39,813 nucleotides of DNA, taken from positions 1 through 39,813 of IMG/VR virus record IMGVR_UViG_3300027976_000084; one strand, given 5' to 3'. The DNA comes from a virus. The notes beneath the pieces are model-generated. The model was not told where the DNA came from and made no database searches. It saw nothing but the letters and a program-made list of their open reading frames with translations. The first letter of the stretch is position 1. Every line of letters starts with the position of its first letter. The position numbers were made by a program, and so were the translations under genes. Shown here piece by piece: positions 9,944 through 17,574 of the stretch.

Positions 9944-10255
9944 ATGTCATCTCCAGATATTAACGCAGTAACAAAAACACAAATAGAATTACGCGAGCCA
10001 CCGTTGTTTAAGATTATCTACTTGAATGACAGCAAGACATCTGTAGATTTTGTGGTTGAAAGTTTGATCACACATTTTGATTACACAGCAGACACTGCTG
10101 TTTCAATTACAGAAGATATTCACAACGCTGGGTCGGCTGTGGTGGCTGTTTTGCCATACGAGATTGCTGAACAAAAGGGAATCGAAGTCACAGTAGATGC
10201 TCGTAATAAAGATTACCCATTGCAGATCAAACTGGAACCTGCAACAGTTGTTTAA
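9944..10255 (+). CDS. clpS: ClpS-like N-degron adaptor
   Basis: 103 aa from ATG 9944, which has an AAGGA site at 9933-9937; an upstream in-frame ATG at 9914 lies inside the hairpin and is rejected. ClpS delivers proteins with destabilising N-terminal residues to ClpA. The family core is clear: PPLFKIIYLNDSKTSVDFVV, then DIHNAG, then IAEQKG. The residues that bind the N-terminal amine are kept: Asn28, Asp29 and His60 (E. coli Asn34, Asp35, His66). Pocket residues differ: E. coli Met40 is Val34 and Met62 is Thr56. No ClpA is visible here, so it probably works with host ClpAP. Confidence 0.9.
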   Translation: MSSPDINAVTKTQIELREPPLFKIIYLNDSKTSVDFVVESLITHFDYTADTAVSITEDIHNAGSAVVAVLPYEIAEQKGIEVTVDARNKDYPLQIKLEPATVV

Positions 10256-11040
10256 TAATCAATAGTGATGCGTTTAGGATAATAAGCCGGAATCCATTCG
10301 GCGTCGTCCTTCCGTCCCTTACAGTTGTTAATATAGTGTACCCCGTTGATGTCGCGATCTATTGAATTATGATAGTGACCAAAACACCATGTGTCTATTT
10401 TGCCTTCGGTGTCTTCGTCGAATACCAACGACATAAGTGAATTGCCCATTTTGTTAAACTTGTAAGTATCGCTCAACTCAACATCGTGTTCAATCAGTTC
10501 TTTTGTTGGAACAGTATGCGTGACAATAACAATACGTTTAACACCTTGATGTTTTTGCAAACGTTTCACACTACTAATCAAATACGCCGTGTCGTTATGT
10601 GCCAAATCAATAATGTCGTTGGTTGTGCTGTAACTGGCCTTCATAGCATCCATCCACCATAACTTGCTTTGCTCGTCGTCGATTTGATCATCAAAGTCCC
10701 ATGTCCACCAACCGTTGGTGCCTATGATAGCAACACCATCAACAATTACACAATTATTATGCAAGAACACAACGTTGGGCATGTCGATCAGCTCGTCCTC
10801 AAGCATATCATAACTAATATCGAGCATATTTAAATTATGCCTGTGCTCGTTATTACCGTCTATATAAAACACTGCTTGATAACATTTTCCCAGATGTTTG
10901 AGTGTTTCTTTGACAGTTTCTATGTCGCGGGAAATATCTCCGGCTACAATACAAACGGAACTGGTTGCTTGCCCGGTCCAGTCAAAGGTTTCGTGTGGAC
11001 CCAAATGAAGGTCGGAAATTAAATCAAAATTGAATTGCAT
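10252..11040 (-). CDS. Calcineurin-like metallophosphoesterase
   Basis: 262 aa, on the opposite strand and overlapping the clpS stop by 4 nt. Metal-binding motifs in order: D10-L-H12, G-D35, G62-N63-N64-E65-H66, T-H175-T-V-P and G-H222-Y-H224. The third motif is GNNE instead of the usual GNH(E/D), so the catalytic His is replaced by Asn, with a His two residues on. Substrate unknown; relatives hydrolyse phosphodiesters, nucleotides or diadenosine polyphosphates. No signal peptide, so it acts in the cytoplasm. Confidence 0.9.
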   Translation of the reverse strand: MQFNFDLISDLHLGPHETFDWTGQATSSVCIVAGDISRDIETVKETLKHLGKCYQAVFYIDGNNEHRHNLNMLDISYDMLEDELIDMPNVVFLHNNCVIVDGVAIIGTNGWWTWDFDDQIDDEQSKLWWMDAMKASYSTTNDIIDLAHNDTAYLISSVKRLQKHQGVKRIVIVTHTVPTKELIEHDVELSDTYKFNKMGNSLMSLVFDEDTEGKIDTWCFGHYHNSIDRDINGVHYINNCKGRKDDAEWIPAYYPKRITIDY

Positions 11041-11066
11041 GATACATATTTAAAAGGAATTATAAC

Positions 11067-11429
11067 ATGAACATTATTATTGACCCAGAACAGTTAGAAG
11101 AGTATCAAAAAAAGTACACTGTACTAGAACTAGATACGTTTCGCATAGTGCCCGAGAACAAAGAAGTAAAAGCGTACTGTGTGGTTGAAACAATCCCTAT
11201 TGGAGAAATACAGTTGACCCAGAGCAATAAAAATCTACACAACGGATTGATGGAAAGTTATCGTACTCGCAACTGGAACTATTGCAACGAAGCATTGGAC
11301 CATTTGGTTGGCTGCTGGAACAAAGAGCTAGATTCTTTCTACGAAGACCTACGCACCAGACTCAACATGCACATGGAAAATGATCCTGGCGATTTGTGGG
11401 ACGGGATTATAGAAAAACACACAGCATGA
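11067..11429 (+). CDS. Hypothetical protein (120 aa)
   Basis: Divergent from the metallophosphoesterase, with AAAAGGAAT before the ATG. Acidic, soluble, alpha/beta N-terminus and a helical C-terminal half rich in Trp and Asn (SYRTRNWNYCNEALDHLVGC). No recognised domain. Its TGA overlaps the ATG of the following dehydrogenase, so the two are translationally coupled. Confidence 0.7.
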   Translation: MNIIIDPEQLEEYQKKYTVLELDTFRIVPENKEVKAYCVVETIPIGEIQLTQSNKNLHNGLMESYRTRNWNYCNEALDHLVGCWNKELDSFYEDLRTRLNMHMENDPGDLWDGIIEKHTA

Positions 11430-12223
11430 AAATAGGTATTGTTGGGTTTGGATATGTAGGCTCTGCTGTTGCAGCCAGTTATCCTGAAAGTGATGTTATG
11501 ATTGCAGACCCAGCATACCCAGATATATCAGTTGATGTTGGCAAACTGAAAAGTCAGTGTGCAGTTATTTTTGTATGTGTTCCGACACCCAGTGGTCCAT
11601 CGGGCTGTGACACAAGTATTGCAGACAGTGTGCTGGTTAAATTGGCCGGTTATAATGGTGTTGTTGTTGTAAAATCAACTGCGCCACCAGCTTGGTATAC
11701 CTTGGCAGAGGCCACTGCAGGACTGCGCATTGCACATGTGCCAGAATTCCTGACACAAGCCAGGGCAAAGTACGATTATGTAAACCCTTACAAAATTGTT
11801 GTGGGCTGCAAGACAGAATTGCGTGATGAAATTGCATGTATTCTGTTGGCCAGCGCTGTCAACTTTGATCGTGTCAACATCGAATACTGTTCAATTGCAG
11901 AAGCAAGTTTCTTCAAGTACATGGCCAATACCATGCTGGCTATGAAAGTTGTGATGAACAACGAATTTGCTAAACTAGCAGATTCAACTGGGATGGATTG
12001 GGAAACTGTAAGTTCTATTGCCAAAACTGATTCTAGATTAGGAAACACACACTGGGCTGTGCCAGGGCTTGACGGTGAATTGGGATTTGGTGGTGCATGC
12101 TTTCCCAAGGATACTGAAGCATTGGCAGTTATTGCCAAACAAGCCAATGTTGATATGACAATGCTTGACACTGCTATCCGTACAAACAACCAACTCAAAG
12201 TCAAAGTCAAAGTTATTTCTTAG
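11426..12223 (+). CDS. Short UDP-sugar/GDP-mannose dehydrogenase-like protein
   Basis: 265 aa from ATG 11426 (ATGA overlap); a start 30 nt upstream is in frame but would extend into the previous gene. The Rossmann motif is GIVGFGYVG (4-12), the catalytic lysine lies in FFKYMANT (Lys164), and the nucleophilic cysteine is Cys225 in GFGGACFPKD. The protein stops about 35 residues later, so the C-terminal UDP-binding domain of normal enzymes (390-440 aa) is missing. The end is encoded by three copies of AAAGTC (KVKVKV), where slippage might have truncated the frame. May act on a nucleotide sugar, or need a partner for its missing domain. Confidence 0.85.
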   Translation: MKIGIVGFGYVGSAVAASYPESDVMIADPAYPDISVDVGKLKSQCAVIFVCVPTPSGPSGCDTSIADSVLVKLAGYNGVVVVKSTAPPAWYTLAEATAGLRIAHVPEFLTQARAKYDYVNPYKIVVGCKTELRDEIACILLASAVNFDRVNIEYCSIAEASFFKYMANTMLAMKVVMNNEFAKLADSTGMDWETVSSIAKTDSRLGNTHWAVPGLDGELGFGGACFPKDTEALAVIAKQANVDMTMLDTAIRTNNQLKVKVKVIS

Positions 12224-12278
12224 TTGCTGGTTACGAGTTCCAGCACTGCTCAATCGTTGCAGCCGGTTTATTTTAAAA

Positions 12279-13154
12279 TTACTTTGCCCAAAGATCTCTA
12301 GATTCTGCTTTGATTTTGTCGCTTAGTGCAACATAGTCCAATGACTCTGCAATAGCATCGTTGTTGTAGCACCAGTCAAAGAATTTGTAAACATCTTTTG
12401 TTCGCTCGCCGTTGGGGTAAACAATAATGAATGTAGATGCTGTTAGTGCCCACTCGCCACTCTTAAATGCTGCTGCACTAGGCTCAACTCCATTAATCTT
12501 TGTAGTTGTCAATCCGTTTTGTTTTGCGTATGCATATTCAACATAACCGATAGCACCTTTGATCTGCCCAACCATTGCTGCAACACCAGCATTACCTTTG
12601 CCGCCTACAGTATTGCCTTGCCACTTGACCGCTTTACCTTCACCAATCTTAGCTTTAAAGTCTGCTGATGCTGCTGACAAGTAGCCGGTAAAGATTGCTG
12701 TGGTTCCTGAACCGTCGGCCCGATGAACAATAGCAATTGCACTGTCGGGTAGTCCGGAAGCAACGTCTTTCCAGTTAGTGACAGTACCAGAGAAAATATC
12801 TGCCGTCTGCTTCAATGTCAAGTTGAGTTGATTGGACTCTACACCCGGTAGGTTAACAACTACAACAACTCCGCCCATGACCATTGGGAACTGTACCTGT
12901 CCCATCTTGTCTAATTCTTCTTGACTACGAGCAACGTCACTTGCACCAAAGTCTACCGTCTTCTTGTCAATTTGTTTGATACCACCGCTTGAACCAATTG
13001 ACTGATAGTTAATTGCATTGCCTGTTTCTGCTCTGTATGCCTCTGCCCATTTAAAGTAGACCGGTGCTGGGAAGCTGGCTCCAGCTCCTGTTATATTTTG
13101 TGCATACGCGGTTGTTGATAAAGTGACAACCAGTGCCGCTAATAGTTTGTTCAT
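12279..13154 (-). CDS. pstS: PstS, periplasmic phosphate-binding protein
   Basis: 291 aa from the ATG complement at 13154, chosen for its AAGGAG site and because it gives a proper signal peptide (MNKLLAALVVTLSTTAYA, residues 1-18); the longer frame adds 11 residues with no site. Mature protein begins NITGAGASFPAPVYFKWAEA, typical of PstS, with the phosphate-binding segments IGSSGGIKQI, VDFGASD and HRADGSGTT. It captures phosphate for the host PstCAB transporter; no other pst gene is present. A Pho-box-like site lies upstream. Cyanophages carry pstS in the same way. Confidence 0.96.
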   Translation of the reverse strand: MNKLLAALVVTLSTTAYAQNITGAGASFPAPVYFKWAEAYRAETGNAINYQSIGSSGGIKQIDKKTVDFGASDVARSQEELDKMGQVQFPMVMGGVVVVVNLPGVESNQLNLTLKQTADIFSGTVTNWKDVASGLPDSAIAIVHRADGSGTTAIFTGYLSAASADFKAKIGEGKAVKWQGNTVGGKGNAGVAAMVGQIKGAIGYVEYAYAKQNGLTTTKINGVEPSAAAFKSGEWALTASTFIIVYPNGERTKDVYKFFDWCYNNDAIAESLDYVALSDKIKAESRDLWAK

Positions 13155-13189
13155 TTGTGTAATACTCCTTTGTGTTAAATTACACAAAT

Positions 13190-13223
13190 ATTTAAGTGAT
13201 CAATTGTTACAATTTTGTGACAA
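13190..13223 (-). promoter_or_regulatory. Pho box and -10 for pstS
   Basis: Read on the minus strand, TTGTCAC (13223-13217), AAAA spacer, TTGTAAC (13212-13206): two 7-bp direct repeats 4 bp apart, matching the PhoB box layout CTGTCAT-N4-CTGTCAC. TTAAAT (13195-13190) lies 10 nt downstream, the usual place for a -10 in PhoB-activated promoters, and no TTGACA-type -35 is present. This suggests host PhoB turns on the phage pstS during phosphate starvation. Confidence 0.7.
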
Positions 13224-13342
13224 TGCAGCCAGTTTACCGAATAACCCAACTTAATAATTATAACCTTCTATGTAAATATAATTGAGCGTAAAGATTGCTT
13301 GCAACACAACAAGAGGATGAAAAATCCCAGTACAATTGATTC

Positions 13343-13522
13343 ATGAATACATTTATAGTATATTTTTTTACGATAGTCAACAACGGAACAGCATATGTCA
13401 TTGACACAATGCCAGTTGACAGTGAAAAAACATGCATGACTATAGTAAAGACTGTAAACGTACAAGCCCCGCCCGGTGGCCGAAAAGTACGTGCAGCGTG
13501 TTATGTTTTGGTTGTAAAGTAA
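13343..13522 (+). CDS. Small hypothetical protein (59 aa)
   Basis: ATG 13343 to TAA 13520-13522. Hydrophobic start MNTFIVYFFTIVNNGTAYVI followed by a polar middle and KVRAACYVLVVK at the end, giving a small beta-rich protein with two cysteines. No clear ribosome site, which lowers confidence. The rest of 13224-13342 holds nothing I can assign. Confidence 0.5.
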   Translation: MNTFIVYFFTIVNNGTAYVIDTMPVDSEKTCMTIVKTVNVQAPPGGRKVRAACYVLVVK

Positions 13523-13546
13523 AAATTTAAGAAAAGCAAGCAACAT

Positions 13547-14038
13547 ATGGATCCAATTACCTTACTAGCAGCAGCGTCAACAGCATTCAATGGCGTTAAG
13601 AAATTGATCGAGCACGGCCGTGAGATTGAAGATGTATTTGCGCAATTGGGAAAATGGGCCGTTGCCACATCTGACCTGCAAGAGTGGTGTAAACAACAAG
13701 ATGCTACACAAAGTATTTTTAAGACCCTGAGCTTCAAAAACGATACTGCTGCTGCATTGGATGCTGTGACGGTTCGTATGAAACTGGCCCAGCAAGAAAA
13801 AGACATACGAGAAATGTTCAAATGGTATGGCCCGCCAGATTCATACGAAGAATTTATTCTGGAACGCAGAAAAATCAAAGCTCACCGTGAAAAAATGATT
13901 TACCAACAAGCACGTCGCCGCAGAGAGTTCTTATGGTTCTGCGTCAACTCCACTGTGATTGTATTGGCGTTGGCATTTGTTGGCTGGTTTGGCTGGTTAT
14001 TCTTTGTGTTGATAGCAACACGGGGTGCATCATTTTAG
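13547..14038 (+). CDS. Hypothetical tail-anchored membrane protein (163 aa)
   Basis: Helical, charged cytoplasmic region (about 1-125, including an E-R-R-K-I-K-A-H-R-E-K segment and the basic QARRRREFLW) followed by one strong membrane helix at about 130-157 (FCVNSTVIVLALAFVGWFGWL). Similar small proteins occur in large aquatic phages but their role is not known. A holin or spanin role is possible but not supported by a pair of membrane helices. Convergent overlap of 9 nt with the next gene. Confidence 0.7.
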   Translation: MDPITLLAAASTAFNGVKKLIEHGREIEDVFAQLGKWAVATSDLQEWCKQQDATQSIFKTLSFKNDTAAALDAVTVRMKLAQQEKDIREMFKWYGPPDSYEEFILERRKIKAHREKMIYQQARRRREFLWFCVNSTVIVLALAFVGWFGWLFFVLIATRGASF

Positions 14039-14338
14039 TACCATTTTATCGGGACTGGGTTGGGGAATCTGAAACTTAAATCCCTCACCAATATCGATCA
14101 CACATGCAACGTTACCGTCGGTTTGCACAATAGTCCATGATTGTGTTTCAACATTGACCATAAAGACAACTGTTGACGCTGTCAAAGTACCAACAAACAT
14201 TGGTTGCTCATCAAACTTGGCAAGCGCTGGAAATACCACATTTGCATCGTTGCAAACAACTTCTTTGTTCAATCTGACCTGTTCCGCAAATGCCACTAGC
14301 GGAACAGCCATTGCACATAACAATAATAATTTACGCAT
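14030..14338 (-). CDS. Small exported protein (102 aa)
   Basis: Signal peptide MRKLLLLCAMAVPLVAFA (1-18, AxA-type cleavage). Mature part has two cysteines (VVCNDA and VACVID) that could form a disulphide, fitting a periplasmic protein. AGGAG site upstream of the start. Family not recognised. Another short exported protein, at 37654-37953, has the same layout. Confidence 0.7.
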   Translation of the reverse strand: MRKLLLLCAMAVPLVAFAEQVRLNKEVVCNDANVVFPALAKFDEQPMFVGTLTASTVVFMVNVETQSWTIVQTDGNVACVIDIGEGFKFQIPQPSPDKMVLK

Positions 14339-14365
14339 ATACTACTCCTTGGTGTAGTATTTAAC

Positions 14366-15643
14366 TTATTTTAAAGATCTTATGTAACGATTGTAGTAGC
14401 CTCTGGCCTTGAGTAAAATATATATAATCCTTGTTTTGTTGAGCAACAGGTACTGTTTTAAAGATGGGCTAAATTTCAGAGTTGTAAAAAATTTCTTTCG
14501 TAACGAAAGAAAGTTTTTGCTGGTATTAGTTTCTTCTACCTCAATAAGTCCCTGTTTTAAATTGCATTTTAATTCTTCAACTATCAACTTGAAAAATACA
14601 TCGCTAAAAAAGTATTTTTTATTATAAGCTGCAATTTCTTTAATTTTTTTCCAATTATCAAGTTGTTCCTCTCCGGACCACTGGGTAATATCTTTCATTG
14701 CTTTAACAATCAGATGTAGTCTTGCAATAGGGTTAGCTTCGGAGTCGTAAGATTCATCAATGATTCCGCCAAACGTTTTAAACCCGTAGTTCCTTAAATA
14801 TTCTAAACTACCGGCAGCAGATGCTAATATAAACGGATGTTCGCAAGCAATAGGTCTGAGTATTTTTTCGGTCAACTGTATTCTAGTGTCATCAAATAGT
14901 GTTTCTAAAACTACTTCAATCTTTGTACTAGCATAATCGTTGATGGTAAAATCTGCGCTTGCATGACTTGACGCAGTTGTTATAGGAAATGTATCCTGTA
15001 AATCAGTCAACGGTTTGAATAACGCATTGTTAAACACATGTTCAGAAAAGTGAATATTGTGTTCCTGATCAACAGGGTTAACTGATGATTGACATTCGTT
15101 TACCAAGTTATTTTGTTGCAACAGCTCTACAAATTTAAGTCTGTATTCTCTTGTGCCGCTCCATGCACGATTGTATATCAAGAATTGTTTTTGTGTACTG
15201 CTGGATTCTATATTAATATTCTTTGCATAACGAAACCAGTCTAGTGCAATAATAGCATGAGCCCAGTAGTACACAGGAATAAAATGACTATCTCTATATT
15301 TTTGAACATCAATTGAATATTTTTCACTGTGCAACAATAAACATTTATCGTATATATTATATGGAAATATTCTTAGATTTATTCCAGGTACTTTATCATG
15401 CATTTTGGCAATCGCTGAGTAAGTATTTTTTTGATAGAAGTCGTAATTAAGTGGTTCTTGGTCGTTACAATACAATTGCGGGTACTGCAAACTTATCAGT
15501 GGTCCTTGTACTGTAAGAGATACTAAATCTTCAATTTTTTTTGATCCATGCGGCGCAAAGCGATAAATTAATACACAATCACCATATACTTCTTCGGCGA
15601 CCCCTTGGATGTAGTGGTATAATCGATCTAACGGAACACTCAT
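14366..15643 (-). CDS. Glycosyltransferase-like protein (putative)
   Basis: 425 aa, A+T rich compared with neighbours. The segment TEKILRPIACEHPFILASA followed by GSLEYLRNYGFKTF is the type of C-terminal nucleotide-sugar-binding motif found in GT10/GT47-like and other phage glycosyltransferases (T/SEK-x-h-R/K-x-h-x-x-x-PhI). The N-terminal half has no recognised motif. It diverges by 3 nt from the UDP-sugar dehydrogenase at 15647, so the two are next to each other but on opposite strands. Donor and acceptor are unknown. The low G+C content suggests recent transfer. Confidence 0.5.
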   Translation of the reverse strand: MSVPLDRLYHYIQGVAEEVYGDCVLIYRFAPHGSKKIEDLVSLTVQGPLISLQYPQLYCNDQEPLNYDFYQKNTYSAIAKMHDKVPGINLRIFPYNIYDKCLLLHSEKYSIDVQKYRDSHFIPVYYWAHAIIALDWFRYAKNINIESSSTQKQFLIYNRAWSGTREYRLKFVELLQQNNLVNECQSSVNPVDQEHNIHFSEHVFNNALFKPLTDLQDTFPITTASSHASADFTINDYASTKIEVVLETLFDDTRIQLTEKILRPIACEHPFILASAAGSLEYLRNYGFKTFGGIIDESYDSEANPIARLHLIVKAMKDITQWSGEEQLDNWKKIKEIAAYNKKYFFSDVFFKLIVEELKCNLKQGLIEVEETNTSKNFLSLRKKFFTTLKFSPSLKQYLLLNKTRIIYILLKARGYYNRYIRSLK

Positions 15644-15646
15644 AAT

Positions 15647-16714
15647 ATGAAAAATATAGGCTTTATTGGCATTGGTAAATTGGGACTGGACTGTGCAGAA
15701 GTCATGGCAGAAAAGTTCACAGTCCGGGGTTATGATATTTACCCAAGAACCAGTGACCTAATAAAAGTTTGTGGCATCGAAGAAACTGTAAACGAAAGTG
15801 AATGGATATTTATTGCTGTTCCAACACCACACGAAGAAGGCTACGATGGTAGTGTGCCCAGTAGCCACATGACGCCCAAAGATTTTGGACACGATGCTGT
15901 GAAAGATGCCATCAACAAAATTAATCAGTATGCCACCGGTCCCAAAAAGGTCGTACTGATCAGCACAGTGTTGCCTGGCACAACCCGCAGACACTTTATA
16001 AACTTGTTGGACAACCAACATCAATTTTTATACAATCCATACTTGATTGCCATGGGCTCTGTCAAATGGGATATGGCCAACCCAGAAATGATTATGATTG
16101 GTACCGAAGACGGAAACTGGAACGGTGTCGCATCCGAGCTAGTAGACATCTACAAACAGATCATGCAAAACAGCCCGCGCTACGAAATTGGCACATGGGA
16201 CGAATGCGAAGCAATCAAAATCTTCTACAATACATTTATCAGTGCCAAAGTTGGACTGGTAAACATGATCCAAGACTTTGCTATGAAGATTGGCAACATT
16301 GATGTGGACGTGGTAACTGATGCATTGGCTCGTAGCACTATGCGTATCATGGGACCCAAGTACATGACAGCAGGTATGGGCGATGCTGGTGCTTGTGTGT
16401 TACCCGAATTTAAAGTTACTGTAAATGGTGTTGCTATTACAATGAAAGATTTGTACACAGAATACTGCTCGGATTCTGAAAAGATTCGGCTTGTTGATTC
16501 TGTAAATTATTCATGCCGGATTCGAGACCAGAAAAAAATTGACATTGTTACCTGCCGAGATTATACTGGAGAATTAATTAAATTTACCACAGATGACGGG
16601 GACGAATTATTAACAACTCCGGAACATTTAATTCCTGTGTTGCGCAACGGAACCAGGATTATTGTCAAAGCAGAAGAAATTTTAGAAACAGATAAATTGT
16701 ATAAGATTGGGTAA
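15647..16714 (+). CDS. UDP-sugar 6-dehydrogenase N-extein fused to N-half of a split intein
   Basis: 355 aa. Residues 1-249 are the NAD-binding and central part of a UDP-glucose 6-dehydrogenase (Rossmann GFIGIGKLG at 4-12; VPTP at 58-61; end TAGMGDAGA). At Cys250 the sequence turns into an intein: block A starts C250-V-L-P-E-F-K-V, and block B has the T-x-x-H motif T324-P-E-H327. The intein half is 106 residues and stops at TAA 16712-16714. The matching C-half is at 17571. Protein trans-splicing would rejoin 249 + 165 residues into a normal 414-aa enzyme. The site is exactly the catalytic cysteine motif (G-x-G-x-x-x-C-x-P-x-D). Confidence 0.9.
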   Translation: MKNIGFIGIGKLGLDCAEVMAEKFTVRGYDIYPRTSDLIKVCGIEETVNESEWIFIAVPTPHEEGYDGSVPSSHMTPKDFGHDAVKDAINKINQYATGPKKVVLISTVLPGTTRRHFINLLDNQHQFLYNPYLIAMGSVKWDMANPEMIMIGTEDGNWNGVASELVDIYKQIMQNSPRYEIGTWDECEAIKIFYNTFISAKVGLVNMIQDFAMKIGNIDVDVVTDALARSTMRIMGPKYMTAGMGDAGACVLPEFKVTVNGVAITMKDLYTEYCSDSEKIRLVDSVNYSCRIRDQKKIDIVTCRDYTGELIKFTTDDGDELLTTPEHLIPVLRNGTRIIVKAEEILETDKLYKIG

Positions 16715-16728
16715 TGCAGGCGCTTGCT
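16713..16728 (+). repeat. Relic of the dehydrogenase insertion site after the intein N-half
   Basis: ATGCAGGCGCTTGC (16715 region) repeats ATGCTGGTGCTTGT (16383-16396), the end of the N-extein; 11 of 14 bases match and all three differences are third codon positions. Read in the frame of the extein it gives N-A-G-A-C, against D-A-G-A-C at the real splice site. It lies between the intein N-half stop and the nuclease gene, and looks like a fragment of another allele of the dehydrogenase. Confidence 0.55.
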
Positions 16729-16761
16729 ATGTATATTTTTAATTCTGTACTAAATAATTGT

Positions 16762-17574
16762 ATGAAAATGCAAGAATTCAAAAAATCGTACTCGTGGACT
16801 GCCAAAAAAACTGGAAAAACAACTACAGTTCAAGAAACAATGGTAGAGTTAATTTGTGACTGCTGTAACAAGCTGCACACTCGCACTAAATCGCATTATG
16901 CTAAAATGCAAAAAAATCCATTATTCTCACAGGATTTTTGTAACAAATGTTGGCAAGCGCTACAAAATAATCAACCTGCACGAATTGAAAAAATGACAAA
17001 GGGAGTCCGGGACGCATATCAGAATCCTGTAGTTAGGGAGCGATTATCGCAGGCTATGAAAGGTGTCAATCTTGGTGAAAAAAATGCCATGAAACGTGCA
17101 GATGTAAGGGCTAAAGTTTCTGCAACCAGGTCAGTGCTAATGCAAGATCCCGAATTTCGGTTTAAATTCAAACAAGGATCTATAGATGCCTGGGCCCGCG
17201 GGGCATATGATAATTCCCAATTGTTGGGTTTACAAATGGGATACACCAAGTGGTACGATTATACCCACTCATCGGGTGTAACTTACAAGGTGCAAGGAAA
17301 ATATGAACTTGCATTCATAAAATTTCTCGACGAGAATACATTAACATTTGAGTGCCATCACGGTAAGATACCATATGTTGCTGATGACGGATTGACTCAT
17401 CATTATTTTCCAGACTTTTATGTGCATACCTGGCAATGTTATGTTGACCCTAAGGCGACCCACTGGTACAAAAAGCAATACAGAAAATTTGAGTTATTGG
17501 CCGAGCAACATCCGGACATTAGGATAGAGATCTTAACTGAAGATAAATTAAGGAAACTAGGAATTAAATTATGA
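16762..17574 (+). CDS. Free-standing homing endonuclease inside the split intein
   Basis: 270 aa from ATG 16762; an upstream in-frame ATG at 16714 overlaps the TAA of the previous gene but would read through the site relic, so it is less likely. A zinc knuckle with two CxxC pairs (about residues 32/35 and 60/63) is followed by a NUMOD3-like DNA-binding stretch (GVNLGEKNAMKRADVRAK) and a C-terminal nuclease domain with Glu182, the PDF motif (HHYFPDFYV, Asp218) and D229-P-K231, consistent with a PD-(D/E)xK or Vsr-like fold. It should cut intein-free copies of the dehydrogenase gene. Its TGA overlaps the C-half start. Confidence 0.75.
   Translation: MKMQEFKKSYSWTAKKTGKTTTVQETMVELICDCCNKLHTRTKSHYAKMQKNPLFSQDFCNKCWQALQNNQPARIEKMTKGVRDAYQNPVVRERLSQAMKGVNLGEKNAMKRADVRAKVSATRSVLMQDPEFRFKFKQGSIDAWARGAYDNSQLLGLQMGYTKWYDYTHSSGVTYKVQGKYELAFIKFLDENTLTFECHHGKIPYVADDGLTHHYFPDFYVHTWQCYVDPKATHWYKKQYRKFELLAEQHPDIRIEILTEDKLRKLGIKL

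Noticed and set aside
13268-13546. 92-residue minus-strand frame opposite 13343
   Set aside because: No ribosome site, and the opposite-strand small ORF gives a more protein-like product.
14409-14627. 72-residue plus-strand frame inside the glycosyltransferase-like gene
   Set aside because: Shadow of the longer minus-strand gene with no ribosome site.
16714-16761. Longer start of the nuclease gene at ATG 16714
   Set aside because: It would translate through the extein relic; the start at 16762 gives a cleaner N-terminus. The TAATG overlap does leave this uncertain.
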